Source of the DNA: Streptomyces sp. WZ.A104
GTDB taxonomy: Bacteria; Actinomycetota; Actinomycetes; Streptomycetales; Streptomycetaceae
DNA length: 50,537 nt
Direction of reading: 5' to 3'
Assembly: GCF_002382885.1 (NCBI RefSeq)
Contig: NZ_NWVL01000060.1
Span: 1 to 50,537, forward strand
The notes under the pieces are model-generated. The model saw only the letters and a program-made list of their open reading frames with translations, searched no databases and had not been told where the DNA came from. The position numbers and the translations under genes are program-made. Of the stretch, positions 31,942 through 40,514 are shown piece by piece (position 1 is the stretch's first letter; each line of letters opens with the position of its first letter).

Positions 31942-33312
31942 CTACGGCTTGATGTTCTGGTTCACGTGGAACAGGTTGCCGGGGTCGTAAGCCCTCTTGA
32001 CCTCTACGAGGCGCTCGTAGTTGCCCCGGTAGTTGGCCCTGATCCGGTCCTGGTCGTCCTCGGCCATGAAGTTGATGTACCCGCCTTCCTCCGAGTGCGG
32101 AGCGGTGGCCTGGTAGTAGTCACGCACCCAGGCGATATTGGCCTCGTTGTCGGCAGGGTCCGGCCACATTCCGGCGATGACGGTGGCGAACGTGGCATTC
32201 CGGTAGGCGAAGGCCGTGTCCTCCGGCGCCACGCGGTGGCAGGCACCGTTGATCGGGTAGATGTGCATCGTCGAGTTCATGGCGGGTAGCCGAGGACCGT
32301 GATCGAGGTGTGCTGTGATCGCCGCATCACTGAGCTCTGTCACGAAGTTGGCCTTCCAGTAGTGCTGCAGGCCAGGCGGCACCAGCGCGTCGAACGCGCT
32401 GTTGAGCGCGGGGTACGGCATCGGGCCCACGTGCTCGGCAACCACCGGTGCGATATCGCGGAACCGCTGGACGGCGCGCTCTCCCTCATCCATGGGGCCG
32501 GCCCAGCACGCGACGATCAGGATGAAGGTGTCGCCGTGCCGGTCCTCAGGGATGAACGGCAGTGGTGGGGCGATCTGGAAGGCGGGGAAGCCGCCGAGTT
32601 CCTCCGGGGCGTCAGCGATGAGTTCGCGGAACGCACGCAGAACCGTGCCGGCATCCTCCAACTCGTACAGGATGGGCCCGCCATAGATGTCCTTGACCGG
32701 GCTGAGCTGGAACTCGAACGATGTCACCGCGCCGAAGTTGCCGCCGCCGCCGCGGATGGCCCAGAACAGGTCGTCGTGTTCTTGCTCGCTCGCGACGAGT
32801 AGCCTGCCCTCCGCAGTCACCACATCGGCCGAGATCAGGCTGTCGCAGCTCAGGCCCAGGCTGCGGGCGAGGTGTCCGATGCCGCCACCGAGGGTGAGCC
32901 CCGCGACGCCGGTGGTGGAGACGATTCCGCCCGTGGTCGCCAGACCGAACGCGTGCGTCGCCGCGTCGAAGTCACCCCAGGTCGCGCCGCCGTCCACACG
33001 CGCGGTTCGTTGCTCGGGATCGACGCGGACGCCTCGCATACCGGACAGGTCGGCCACCACGCCGTCGTCGCAGGTCCCGAAGCCGGGCACACTGTGCCCG
33101 CCACCACGTACCGCGAGGTCCAGCTCGTTGTCACGTGCGAAATCGACCGCAGCCATGACATCGCCCGCATTGGCACACTGCACGACGGCAGCTGGTCGCC
33201 TGTCGAACATGGCGTTGTAGACCTTGCGCGCCTCGTCATAGCCATCGCTGTCAGGAGTGACTACCGGTCCCCGTGCGCGTTCCCGCAACCGTTCGATCGA
33301 TGAGTTGTTCAC
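31942..33312 (-). CDS. FAD-linked oxidoreductase, berberine-bridge type
   Basis: 456 residues from GTG 33312, chosen because AAGGAG lies 8 nt upstream; GTG 33321 is possible but too close to it. The PCMH FAD-binding domain shows V-R-G-G-G-H-S-V-P-G with the His that binds FAD through its 8-alpha position, then G-G-I-V-S-T-T-G-V-A-G-L-T-L-G-G-G-I-G and W-A-I-R-G-G-G-G-N-F-G. The Cys of bicovalent members is not present at the V-S position. BBE domain at the C-terminus ends Y-D-P-G-N-L-F-H-V-N-Q-N-I. Substrate unknown; relatives oxidise sugars, alkaloids and polyketides. Confidence 0.88.
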   Translation of the reverse strand: MNNSSIERLRERARGPVVTPDSDGYDEARKVYNAMFDRRPAAVVQCANAGDVMAAVDFARDNELDLAVRGGGHSVPGFGTCDDGVVADLSGMRGVRVDPEQRTARVDGGATWGDFDAATHAFGLATTGGIVSTTGVAGLTLGGGIGHLARSLGLSCDSLISADVVTAEGRLLVASEQEHDDLFWAIRGGGGNFGAVTSFEFQLSPVKDIYGGPILYELEDAGTVLRAFRELIADAPEELGGFPAFQIAPPLPFIPEDRHGDTFILIVACWAGPMDEGERAVQRFRDIAPVVAEHVGPMPYPALNSAFDALVPPGLQHYWKANFVTELSDAAITAHLDHGPRLPAMNSTMHIYPINGACHRVAPEDTAFAYRNATFATVIAGMWPDPADNEANIAWVRDYYQATAPHSEEGGYINFMAEDDQDRIRANYRGNYERLVEVKRAYDPGNLFHVNQNIKP

Positions 33313-33746
33313 CAACCTCACTCCTTACGCGTCATTGCCGCGAGTTCCGGAGATACCCAGCCCACAGCCCTCAGCGCCCGTCGCCCCATGCTCCCCCGGC
33401 CACTCTGCGCCCCGGCTGCGTCTGTCCTGAGCCCTTTCCACGCTACGCCGATGAGTCGGATGCTCAACTCGACAGCCTCGGGAACATCCACGCGGCACCA
33501 ACGGTACGGACCAGGTCGGCGGCATGGGCGAGTCGAGGGTCTCTCCGCCCGGCATCCCCGGTGGTCGGTCTCGTATGTCCAGGATCAGAGGTCAGGGAGC
33601 GATCCGCCCTCCTGCGGCGGCGCCCGTGGCCGGTGTCGCGCGTGATCGCTGAGGGCCGTTCGACACCTGCCTCGACGCGACGCCGAGCGTGCGGAAGAGG
33701 GTCCGGACAACAAGAAGACCCAGGTCGATGGCCGGGGCCCTGGTCG
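33313..33746. other. Gene-poor stretch upstream of the oxidoreductase
   Basis: 434 bp. Holds the oxidoreductase promoter and, near 33705-33746, a degenerate copy of the sequence that follows the tRNA-Gly 3' end elsewhere in the window. No gene seen. Confidence 0.45.
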
Positions 33747-33790
33747 TGGAGAGGGCGACGAGATTCGAACTCGCGCTCTGGGCTTGGAAA
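33747..33790 (-). repeat. Degenerate tRNA-Gly 3'-end copy (att-like scar, outermost)
   Basis: Matches the last about 44 nt of tRNA-Gly(CCC) at 45929 with a few changes, including the CCA end, T-arm and part of the anticodon arm. Divergence suggests an old event or the original chromosomal 3' end released from selection. Just inside, at 33901-33919, GGGCACGGATGGGGCACGA resembles integrase arm-type repeats. Confidence 0.75.
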
Positions 33791-33952
33791 ATCAGCGGTG
33801 CTTGGGCCGCAAGAGGCCCTGAACGGGGGTTCTGCAGCGGGCAGGTGGATAGGCCCCTGTCTCTGAGAGCCGTATCTGACCGTTGTTGTCCGCTCTGTTG
33901 GGCACGGATGGGGCACGAGCGGAGGCGGCGGTCCGGGCGCCGCAGCGGCCAC

Positions 33953-34291
33953 TCAGAGGTGAACGTCCAGGAACTTCCGTACCTCGTCGCTGGTCATGGG
34001 TCCCGTGCTGTGCGCCACTGCCGCTCCCTCCTTCAGCAGGAGGCAGGACGGGGCTCCGGTGATCCCGTATCGCTCGGTTGTCGCCGGGCAACGCGTGATG
34101 TCGGTGCGGACGACCGTCAGGCGGCCCGTGTAGACGGCGGCGATGTCGCCCACGACGACATCCATCACCCGACAGGGCTCGATCGCCTTGAGCCATGCCC
34201 CGGTGAAGTATGCGAGAACCGGAACCTTGCTTCTCCCGAGGATGAAATCGAACTCCGCGTCCTCACGAGGTCGGTGAACCAGTTTTGTCAT
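33953..34291 (-). CDS. Thioredoxin-fold protein lacking the CxxC motif
   Basis: 112 residues from ATG 34291, GGAG 5 nt upstream. Thioredoxin topology: V-P-V-L-A-Y-F-T-G-A-W strand, then K-A-I-E-P-C-R-V-M-D where W-C-G-P-C is normal, V-V-R-T-D-I-T-R-C-P, cis-Pro in I-T-G-A-P-S-C-L-L-L, and a final helix. Only one Cys remains near the active site, displaced along the helix, so classical dithiol exchange is unlikely. It may act as a chaperone-like or monothiol protein. Confidence 0.75.
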   Translation of the reverse strand: MTKLVHRPREDAEFDFILGRSKVPVLAYFTGAWLKAIEPCRVMDVVVGDIAAVYTGRLTVVRTDITRCPATTERYGITGAPSCLLLKEGAAVAHSTGPMTSDEVRKFLDVHL

Positions 34292-34548
34292 GGGAGCTCC
34301 TGACCTCACGTTACGTACTCCCTCCCATCATCCCTCGCGCGGTGTGCCAGGTCGGCCCTGGCCGGTCGTCCGGCCGGCTGCCGGGAGGGAGGTACGGGCC
34401 GCCGCAGGACGGCGGTGGCCCCTGGGACGAGCGGCCCGGCCCCTTGTCACGACGACAGGAAAGCCGTTTCCCGGGTCGTAGCGGCTTGGCACCGGGAACG
34501 AGCACGATCTCCGGACGCTCACGGACGCGGCGGTGGACGGGTGACGCG

Positions 34549-35688
34549 TCAGCGGACCCCGAGACCGACCGCCAGCGTCAGTTCAAGGACCCGGTGTGGT
34601 GATGCGAGATCGGGAAACAGCTCCCGCAACTGCGACATCCGGTATCGGACCGTCTGGGGATGGACGAACAACGCCGCCGCGACCTCGTCCCGCCTGCCCT
34701 GGTGCAGCAGCCACGCCCGCAACGTCTCCTCCAGCCGTCGTGCGGTTGCGGCAGGCAGGGTCTGCAACGGTGCGAGGGCTCGGGCGCGCAGGTCTGCGAA
34801 CGCGTCCGCGTCGGCGCTGAGCACCAGGTCGGGCAGGTGGTCCTCGGTGTCGCGAATGTCAGAGGAAAGGGAGCGCGCGCGTAGGGCTCGTGCGTACGAG
34901 GCGGACGCGTGGGTCCATGGCCGGGCCGGGCCGACCACGGCGGCGCGGTCGGTCAGCTGCCGTAGGAGACGTGATCGGTCGGCATCGGGGACGAGGAGCA
35001 CACCGGTGGTATCCGGCAGATCGTCGAGGACGAGGGTGCTCGGGTCCAGCGTCCGGTAGGCAGGCCGGGCCTGGGCAGCGGGCAGCAGGACGGCGGTCAG
35101 CGAAACCGGAGGCTGCCACCTGGCCCGTTGGCCGGAGGCCAGCAGCACGTCCGGGCTCGCGCCGGCGAGGAGGTCGCGGGCCAGGTGTTCCAGGTGGCGC
35201 TCGTGGGCTCTGCCCCGGGCGGCCAGTTCGTCGGCGTGGCCCGCGGCGCTCGCGGCGGAGAGCTCGTCGATGTAGGCGAAGGTCAGCTCGGCGAACTTTG
35301 CGACCTCGGCGGCGGGCAGACCCGCGGGCACGGCACCCGCTGCCAGACAGCGCCAGGCGACCCGGGCGCCGACGCGGTAGGCGCTGAGCAGGGCGTCCAT
35401 CGAACGGCCGTCGCGCACCTCGCCGCGGCCCAGCTCGTATGCGGCGTCACCGGCGTCGCCGCCTGTGGCGTTCCCGCTCGCAAGGTCCAGGTAGTGCCCC
35501 AGGGCGGTGCGGACGGATCTGCGGATGGTGGCGCCCATGCGGCCCGACAAGGCATGGGCGTAGGGAGGAACCTCGTCGATGATCGCCTGGACGACTTCGT
35601 CGGCGGTGGTCTTCAGTGCGGCCCGAAGGACGGTGACCGTCGTCTCATCCAGGGTCAGTTCGCTGGCCCTCCGGATTGCATAGCTCAT
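34549..35688 (-). CDS. PucR/CdaR-type transcriptional regulator
   Basis: 379 residues from ATG 35688. N-terminal helical sensor (RsbRD-like: L-G-R-G-E-V-R-D-G-R-S-M-D-A-L-L-S-A-Y-R-V-G near 100), a GGDEF-related middle, and the PucR C-terminal HTH: L-E-E-T-L-R-A-W-L, A-A-A-L-F-V-H-P-Q-T-V-R-Y-R-M-S-Q-L-R-E-L near 340. Divergent from the reductase-desaturase pair, 86 bp apart with two palindromes between, so it likely controls membrane-lipid desaturation. Confidence 0.88.
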   Translation of the reverse strand: MSYAIRRASELTLDETTVTVLRAALKTTADEVVQAIIDEVPPYAHALSGRMGATIRRSVRTALGHYLDLASGNATGGDAGDAAYELGRGEVRDGRSMDALLSAYRVGARVAWRCLAAGAVPAGLPAAEVAKFAELTFAYIDELSAASAAGHADELAARGRAHERHLEHLARDLLAGASPDVLLASGQRARWQPPVSLTAVLLPAAQARPAYRTLDPSTLVLDDLPDTTGVLLVPDADRSRLLRQLTDRAAVVGPARPWTHASASYARALRARSLSSDIRDTEDHLPDLVLSADADAFADLRARALAPLQTLPAATARRLEETLRAWLLHQGRRDEVAAALFVHPQTVRYRMSQLRELFPDLASPHRVLELTLAVGLGVR

Positions 35689-35691
35689 TTT

Positions 35692-35743
35692 TTGTTCCCT
35701 GCGAACAATTCAGCCAACCAGATTTACGTCCTGTGGTCAGGAC
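35692..35743. promoter_or_regulatory. Two palindromes between pucR-type gene and reductase gene
   Basis: TTGTTC-CCTGC-GAACAA (35692-35708) and GTCCTG-TGGT-CAGGAC (35728-35743), both with perfect 6-bp arms. The first abuts the regulator start, the second is 31 bp before the reductase start. Confidence 0.65.
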
Positions 35744-35774
35744 TTTACGCCCAGAGGCGCAGCAAGCTGGAGTC

Positions 35775-36830
35775 ATGACGAGTGGAGCCCTCCGCAGCAG
35801 GGCGTGGAAACTGCTGGAGATGGTCACGACGCCGCTGCTGCCGTCGGACTACCTTGACCTGGTCAGCCCGCTGCGTGCGGGCGCTGACCTGTGTGGGCGC
35901 ATCGAGGCCGTGCACTCCGAGACCGATGACTCCGCGACTGTCGTGATCAGGCCGGGGCGGGGCTGGCGCGGCCACACAGCAGGCCAGTACGTGAGGATCG
36001 GGGTCGACGTCGACGGAGTGCGCCTGTGGCGTGCCTACTCCATCACCTCGCCGACAAACCGCCGGGACGGCCGTGTCACGATCACCGTGAAGGCGATCCC
36101 GGACGGCAAGGTCAGCAACCACCTGGTCCGCAGGGCGAGACCGGGCACGCTGATCCAGCTCGACCAGCCGACAGGTGACTTCGTACTGCCGCGGGTCAAG
36201 CCCGCCAAGGTGCTCTACCTGACGGCCGGCAGCGGCATCACGCCCGTGATGGGCATGCTGCGCGACATCGAGCTCGACGACGTCGTCATGGTCCACTGCG
36301 CGCCACAGCCTCAGGACGTGATCTTCCGCAAGGAACTGCACGGCCTGGTCGCGGACAAGAAGCTGCGGCTCACCGAGGTGCACACCGACACGGACGGCAA
36401 GCTCGACATCGCCCGTCTCGACGAACTCGTGCCCGACTGGGCCGAGCGCGAGACCTGGGCCTGCGGGCCCGCAGGCCTGCTCGACGCCGCCGAAGAGCAC
36501 TGGACCGAACAGGGCGTCCAAGAACGCCTGCACACCGAACGCTTCCGCCCCAGCATCGTCGTCGCCGGCGACGGCGGCGAGGTCACGTTCAGCGCCACCG
36601 GCAAGACCATCGTCGCGGACGGCGCCACGCCGTTGCTCGACATCGGCGAGGAGGACGGTGTGCTCATGCCCTCCGGGTGCCGTATGGGCATCTGCTTCGG
36701 CTGCGTCACGCCGCTCAAGGCCGGCGCTGTCCGGGACCTGCGTACCGGCGAGATCACCGAGGCCGGGCCGGGCGTCCTCATTCAGACCTGTGTGTCCGCC
36801 GCGGCGGGCCCCTGCGACATCGAACGGTAG
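35775..36830 (+). CDS. Ferredoxin/NADPH reductase partner of acyl-CoA desaturase
   Basis: 351 residues from ATG 35775, CTGGAG upstream. FAD domain R-A-Y-S-I-T-S-P (about 95), NAD(P) domain L-T-A-G-S-G-I-T-P-V-M-G-M and W-A-C-G-P-A-G-L-L-D, then a C-terminal 2Fe-2S ferredoxin with C302, C307, C310 and C339. This matches Rv3230c-like oxidoreductases that feed electrons to DesA3. The desaturase starts 8 bp downstream. Confidence 0.9.
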   Translation: MTSGALRSRAWKLLEMVTTPLLPSDYLDLVSPLRAGADLCGRIEAVHSETDDSATVVIRPGRGWRGHTAGQYVRIGVDVDGVRLWRAYSITSPTNRRDGRVTITVKAIPDGKVSNHLVRRARPGTLIQLDQPTGDFVLPRVKPAKVLYLTAGSGITPVMGMLRDIELDDVVMVHCAPQPQDVIFRKELHGLVADKKLRLTEVHTDTDGKLDIARLDELVPDWAERETWACGPAGLLDAAEEHWTEQGVQERLHTERFRPSIVVAGDGGEVTFSATGKTIVADGATPLLDIGEEDGVLMPSGCRMGICFGCVTPLKAGAVRDLRTGEITEAGPGVLIQTCVSAAAGPCDIER

Positions 36831-36837
36831 GAGCACC

Positions 36838-37956
36838 TTGACCGCCATCGACCCCACCGCACACCTGACCGCGGAGCAGATCGAGGAACTGGGCCGCGAA
36901 CTGGACGCGATCCGCGACGAGGTGATCGCCGACCGCGGCGAGAAGGACGCCGCCTACATCCGCCGGGTCATCTCGGCGCAGCGCAAGCTGGAGCTGGTCA
37001 GCAGGGGTGTGCTGCTGTTCTCGATCTTCCCGCCCGCGTGGCTGATCGGCACCGCCGGGCTGTCCGTGGCGAAGATCATGGACAACATGGAGATCGGCCA
37101 CAACGTCCTGCACGGTCAGTGGGACTGGATGCGCGACCCGAAGATCCACTCCACCACCTGGGAGTGGGATCACGTCTCGCCGTCCGATCAGTGGAAGCAC
37201 TCGCACAACGAGCTGCACCACACGTACACCAACGTGATCGGCAAGGACAACGACCTCGGCTACGGCATCATGCGCGTCGACGAGGACCAGAAGTGGCAAC
37301 CCTTCCACCTCGGCCAGCCGCTGTGGAACTTCCTCAACGCCTGCTTCTTCGAGTACGGCATCGCAGCGTACGACCTGGAGCTCGGCAAGAACCTCGGCAA
37401 GCGCCGCCGCAAGAACCCGGAGTTCCGCGCGCGGGCCAGGGCCGTGGGCCGCAAGATCCGCAAGCAGGTGCTCAAGGACTACGTGATCCACCCGCTGCTG
37501 TCGGGCCCCTCATTCCTCACCACACTCGCCGCCACGTTCACCGCGAACCTGGTCCGCAACGTCTGGACCCACTCGGTGATCATGTGTGGGCACTTCCCCG
37601 AGGGCGTACAGGTCTTCGAGCGCCGGTCGATCGAGGGCGAGACCCGCGGCCAGTGGTACCTGCGTCAGATGATGGGCTCGGCGAACATCAGCGGCGGCAA
37701 GGCCATGCACTTCATGACCGGCAACCTGTCGCACCAGATCGAGCACCACCTGTTCCCGGACCTGCCGAGCAACCGGTACGCCGAGGTCGCGGTGAAGGTG
37801 CGCGCGCTGTTCGAGAAGTACGAGCTGGAGTACGTCACCGGCCCGCTGCCCAAGCAGGTGTTCTCCGCGTGGCACAAGGTCTTCCGGCTCGCACTGCCGA
37901 ACAGGCAGCCCGAGGTCAGAACGCCTGACCGTGAGCAGGACCTCATCGCCGCCTGA
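36838..37956 (+). CDS. Membrane acyl-CoA delta-9 desaturase, DesA3-like
   Basis: 372 residues from TTG 36838 with AGGAG 4 nt upstream. The three His boxes are present: H88-N-V-L-H92, H123-N-E-L-H-H128 (preceded by H121), and H-Q-I-E-H-H near 300. Hydrophobic segments lie at about 58-78 and 215-235. It introduces a cis double bond into stearoyl- or palmitoyl-CoA using the adjacent reductase. Gene pair order equals DesA3 with Rv3230c but reversed. Confidence 0.9.
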   Translation: MTAIDPTAHLTAEQIEELGRELDAIRDEVIADRGEKDAAYIRRVISAQRKLELVSRGVLLFSIFPPAWLIGTAGLSVAKIMDNMEIGHNVLHGQWDWMRDPKIHSTTWEWDHVSPSDQWKHSHNELHHTYTNVIGKDNDLGYGIMRVDEDQKWQPFHLGQPLWNFLNACFFEYGIAAYDLELGKNLGKRRRKNPEFRARARAVGRKIRKQVLKDYVIHPLLSGPSFLTTLAATFTANLVRNVWTHSVIMCGHFPEGVQVFERRSIEGETRGQWYLRQMMGSANISGGKAMHFMTGNLSHQIEHHLFPDLPSNRYAEVAVKVRALFEKYELEYVTGPLPKQVFSAWHKVFRLALPNRQPEVRTPDREQDLIAA

Positions 37957-38637
37957 CTCCCGGCACGGGTTCAGACCCTTCGACCGTACCGGGCTTGCTG
38001 GAAGAAGACCGCGCCCGGCGGCAAGGCTCGGCACCGTCTCACACACCGATCAGTGAGTCGTGGACACGCATCGATAACTGGCTGGCCGAGCACGCGCGGC
38101 AACCTGCGCAGCGCCGGCGCCACCCGCCGATCCGGCACACATCGCCGCGACCGAACGCGTCATCGGCCGGCCGCTCCTCAAGCCCTTGGTGACGTCACTG
38201 CTGCGCGTCTCCGTGGCCCCCAGGCGATGAGGTCGAGCCCGTCGCCTCCCGCGACTGCCAGCCCACCGAGTGAGCGGAACGGGCACGCCGCGAGTTGGTC
38301 CACGTTCGTACCGCGGAGCTGCTGGGGCCGGCCGGCGGGTAGCCCGTGTGCTGCTCATACACGTCCAGGGCGAGACCACGCCAGGGACGCCCGGCCGTGC
38401 CCCGTCGGCGATGGGAGGTGGTCATCATGCCGGACCGGACGGCTGCTGTGGTGGCGCGGGTTCGCTCCTGGATTGCTCCGCAGACGGCACGGAGAAGCGA
38501 AGCACAGCGGTGAGCGCTCTGATTACACCGTCCTTGCCGTATTGAATGATGGGTGTCCCCGGTCGGCGAAGGGCCGGCCGGGCGTTCTCGACGCCATGAC
38601 GCGCGCTGAATCCGGCCTGTGAGGAGGAAAAAGTCGA
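37957..38637. other. 681-bp stretch with only a broken gene
   Basis: Contains the SMI1-like remnant (separate entry). Beyond about 38220 I see no convincing gene; the end holds the promoter of the hydrolase at 38638. Confidence 0.45.
38049..38215 (+). pseudogene. SMI1/KNR4-like protein remnant, frameshifted
   Basis: S-W-T-R-I-D-N-W-L-A-E-H-A-R in one frame, then A-D-P-A-H-I-A-A-T-E-R-V-I-G-R-P-L and L-V-T-S-L-L-R in another. This is the N-terminal start of the SMI1/KNR4 (SUKH) fold found in many bacterial toxin-immunity proteins. A frameshift near 38090 and loss of the rest make it inactive. Confidence 0.65.
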
Positions 38638-39426
38638 ATGCCGCACACGACGACGCCTGACGGGGTCCGGATCGCCTACCAGGTCCAGGGCGAGGGGGCG
38701 CCGCTGGTCCTTCTGGCGGGTCAGGCGAACAACCACCATTGGTGGGACGGGGTACGCGACGACTTCCACGCGGCCCGCAGCACCCTCACCCTCGACTACC
38801 GCGGCACGGGGGAGAGCGAGAAGCCCGACAAGCCCTACAGCACCGAGCTCTTCGCCCAGGATGTGATCGCGGTGCTTGACGACCTCGGTGTCGACCGGGC
38901 CGACGTGTACGGCACGTCCATGGGCGGACGCGTGGCCCAGCAACTCGCGGCCCGCCACCCGCACCGGGTGCGCGCCCTGGTTCTCGGCTGCACGTCACCC
39001 GGCGGACCGCACGGCATCGAACGCGACAGTGTCGTGGGCAGGTCGCTGGTACAAGCACGGCCGGGGGCGGCGCGGCAGTCCCTTCTTGAGCTGATGTACA
39101 CCCCGGCCTGGCTGGCGACCCACACGGGCCCCTACCGGACACTCGGCGACCCGAAGATGCCCGCCCATGCCCGGCGCCGCCACTTGGTGGCCAGCAATCA
39201 GCACGACGCCTGGCAGCTCCTGCCCGGGGTCAGAGCACCCACTCTCGTCGTGCACGGCGGCGACGACCTGCTCAATCCCGCCGCCAACGCCCCCCTGCTC
39301 GCGAACCGCGTCCCGGGCGCCCGGCTGCACATGATTCCCGGAGCGCGGCACGCCTATTTCGAAGAGTTTCGCACCGTCGCAAGCCCACTCGTCCTGGACT
39401 TTGTCACCGCGGTGCCGCAGCGGTGA
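38638..39426 (+). CDS. Alpha/beta hydrolase
   Basis: 262 residues from ATG 38638, GAGGAGG about 10 nt upstream. L-V-L-L-A-G-Q-A-N-N oxyanion strand, D-Y-R-G-T-G-E-S, nucleophile Ser in G-T-S-M-G-G, acid Asp in H-G-G-D-D and His in G-A-R-H-A-Y-F. Resembles 3-oxoadipate enol-lactonase and haloperoxidase-like hydrolases. Substrate unknown. Single gene ahead of an att-like scar. Confidence 0.85.
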   Translation: MPHTTTPDGVRIAYQVQGEGAPLVLLAGQANNHHWWDGVRDDFHAARSTLTLDYRGTGESEKPDKPYSTELFAQDVIAVLDDLGVDRADVYGTSMGGRVAQQLAARHPHRVRALVLGCTSPGGPHGIERDSVVGRSLVQARPGAARQSLLELMYTPAWLATHTGPYRTLGDPKMPAHARRRHLVASNQHDAWQLLPGVRAPTLVVHGGDDLLNPAANAPLLANRVPGARLHMIPGARHAYFEEFRTVASPLVLDFVTAVPQR

Positions 39427-39534
39427 GAAGGCAGCGGACGGCGGACGGCCTGCGTGGGAAAGCCGGTCGGCGACATCCGCATTCCGCTCCGGGCCGACAA
39501 GAAGGCCCCGGGCGGCTGGCCTGGGGCTCTTTCG

Positions 39535-39578
39535 TGGAGCGGGTGACGAGAATCGAACTCGCGCTCTGAGCTTGGGAA
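39535..39578 (-). repeat. Exact 44-nt copy of the tRNA-Gly(CCC) 3' end (att-like scar, middle)
   Basis: Identical to 45929-45972 from the CCA end through the anticodon loop, then diverges. The preceding about 35 bp also match the tRNA terminator with few changes. Typical of a core site left by a tyrosine-integrase element at a tRNA gene. Confidence 0.88.
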
Positions 39579-39744
39579 TCCCATGATCTGGGGATGGATT
39601 CGCGCAGGTCAGATGCGTGGAGCAGGCAACGGGGGTGTGATTGCTGGTGCTGGGATCACACTCCTGCTGACCGTTCCCACCGGTGCGGTAGTAGTGCGAG
39701 CGGGTGGAGGCCCGCGCCCGCGAGGGGGTCCGCGCCCGCCCACC

Positions 39745-40240
39745 TGTCCCGCTCGTTCGAGCTGGCCGCACCACACCGCAGGGCGCGACCAGAGCCTCGA
39801 TGCACACCGTATGGCCTCCGGGGTCTCCGGCGCTTCCAGTGCCTCGCGCGAGTGGACGCACTGGGACACCCCGGCCGCCAGCCGGTTGAGTTCGAGGTCG
39901 TCGAGGCTGCCCGAGCCACCGCCGATGTACCGCCGACGCAGGGCGGGCGTTGACGGAGCTGACCTCGTCCCGCGCCTGGAGCTGGGCGCGGGCCACCGCA
40001 GCGATCACCGCGTCCTCGCCCCCCAGCAGTTCGACGACGGAAACGCCCCACCGGGGGCGTCCGGACCGGCGCGAGGCTGGCCCGCCGGCTCCTCGACGTC
40101 CGACCACATCCGGGCGAGCTCACCGCGCTGATGCTCGATCAGTGGCGCCGGGACGCCGAGAAGCTCGCCCAGTTCCTTCGTCGTCGCCCGGTTCAGATCG
40201 AGCAGGGCGAGGTACGCGTCGTTCTCGGCAGGGCCGAAAC
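39745..40240 (-). pseudogene. LuxR/TrmB-type regulator remnant with several frameshifts
   Basis: Minus-strand pieces in different frames: A-Y-L-A-L-L-D-L-N-R-A-T-T-K-E-L-G-E-L-L-G-V-P (HTH), L-A-R-M-W-S-D-V-E, L-L-G-G-E-D-A-V-I-A-A-V-A-R-A-Q-L-Q-A-R, and L-N-R-L-A-A-G-V-S-Q-C-V. The order matches a TrmB-like start followed by the body of Streptomyces LuxR-family regulators. No intact frame remains. Confidence 0.6.
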
Positions 40241-40514
40241 CGATCGGTTCTCACAGGAACATGTGTACCTTCTGGCGCCGACGGGACCGCCGGGCGCGCC
40301 CGGACGCCGGGTTGGCACTCCAGCCACCGTCAAGAGTGTGTTTCAGCCTTCCGCGCCGGTCGGATGGCGTGGGAATCGGACATTGTCCGGGATCGCAGGC
40401 ACCGGCGCATTCACAGATCCGACAGCTCTGGCTAATCATGTCCATGACTACAGTCGCAGCACCACCTCGTCATACGGCGGTAACCGACCGCTACCCCCAC
40501 TGAATGAGGTTCAC
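40241..40514. other. 274-bp upstream region of the carboxypeptidase
   Basis: Expected to hold the carboxypeptidase promoter. No gene or strong repeat seen. Confidence 0.35.

Noticed and set aside
39401..39586. Plus-strand frame across the tRNA 3' copy
   Set aside because: The reading is the standard false translation of a tRNA-Gly 3' end (D-E-N-R-T-R-A-L).
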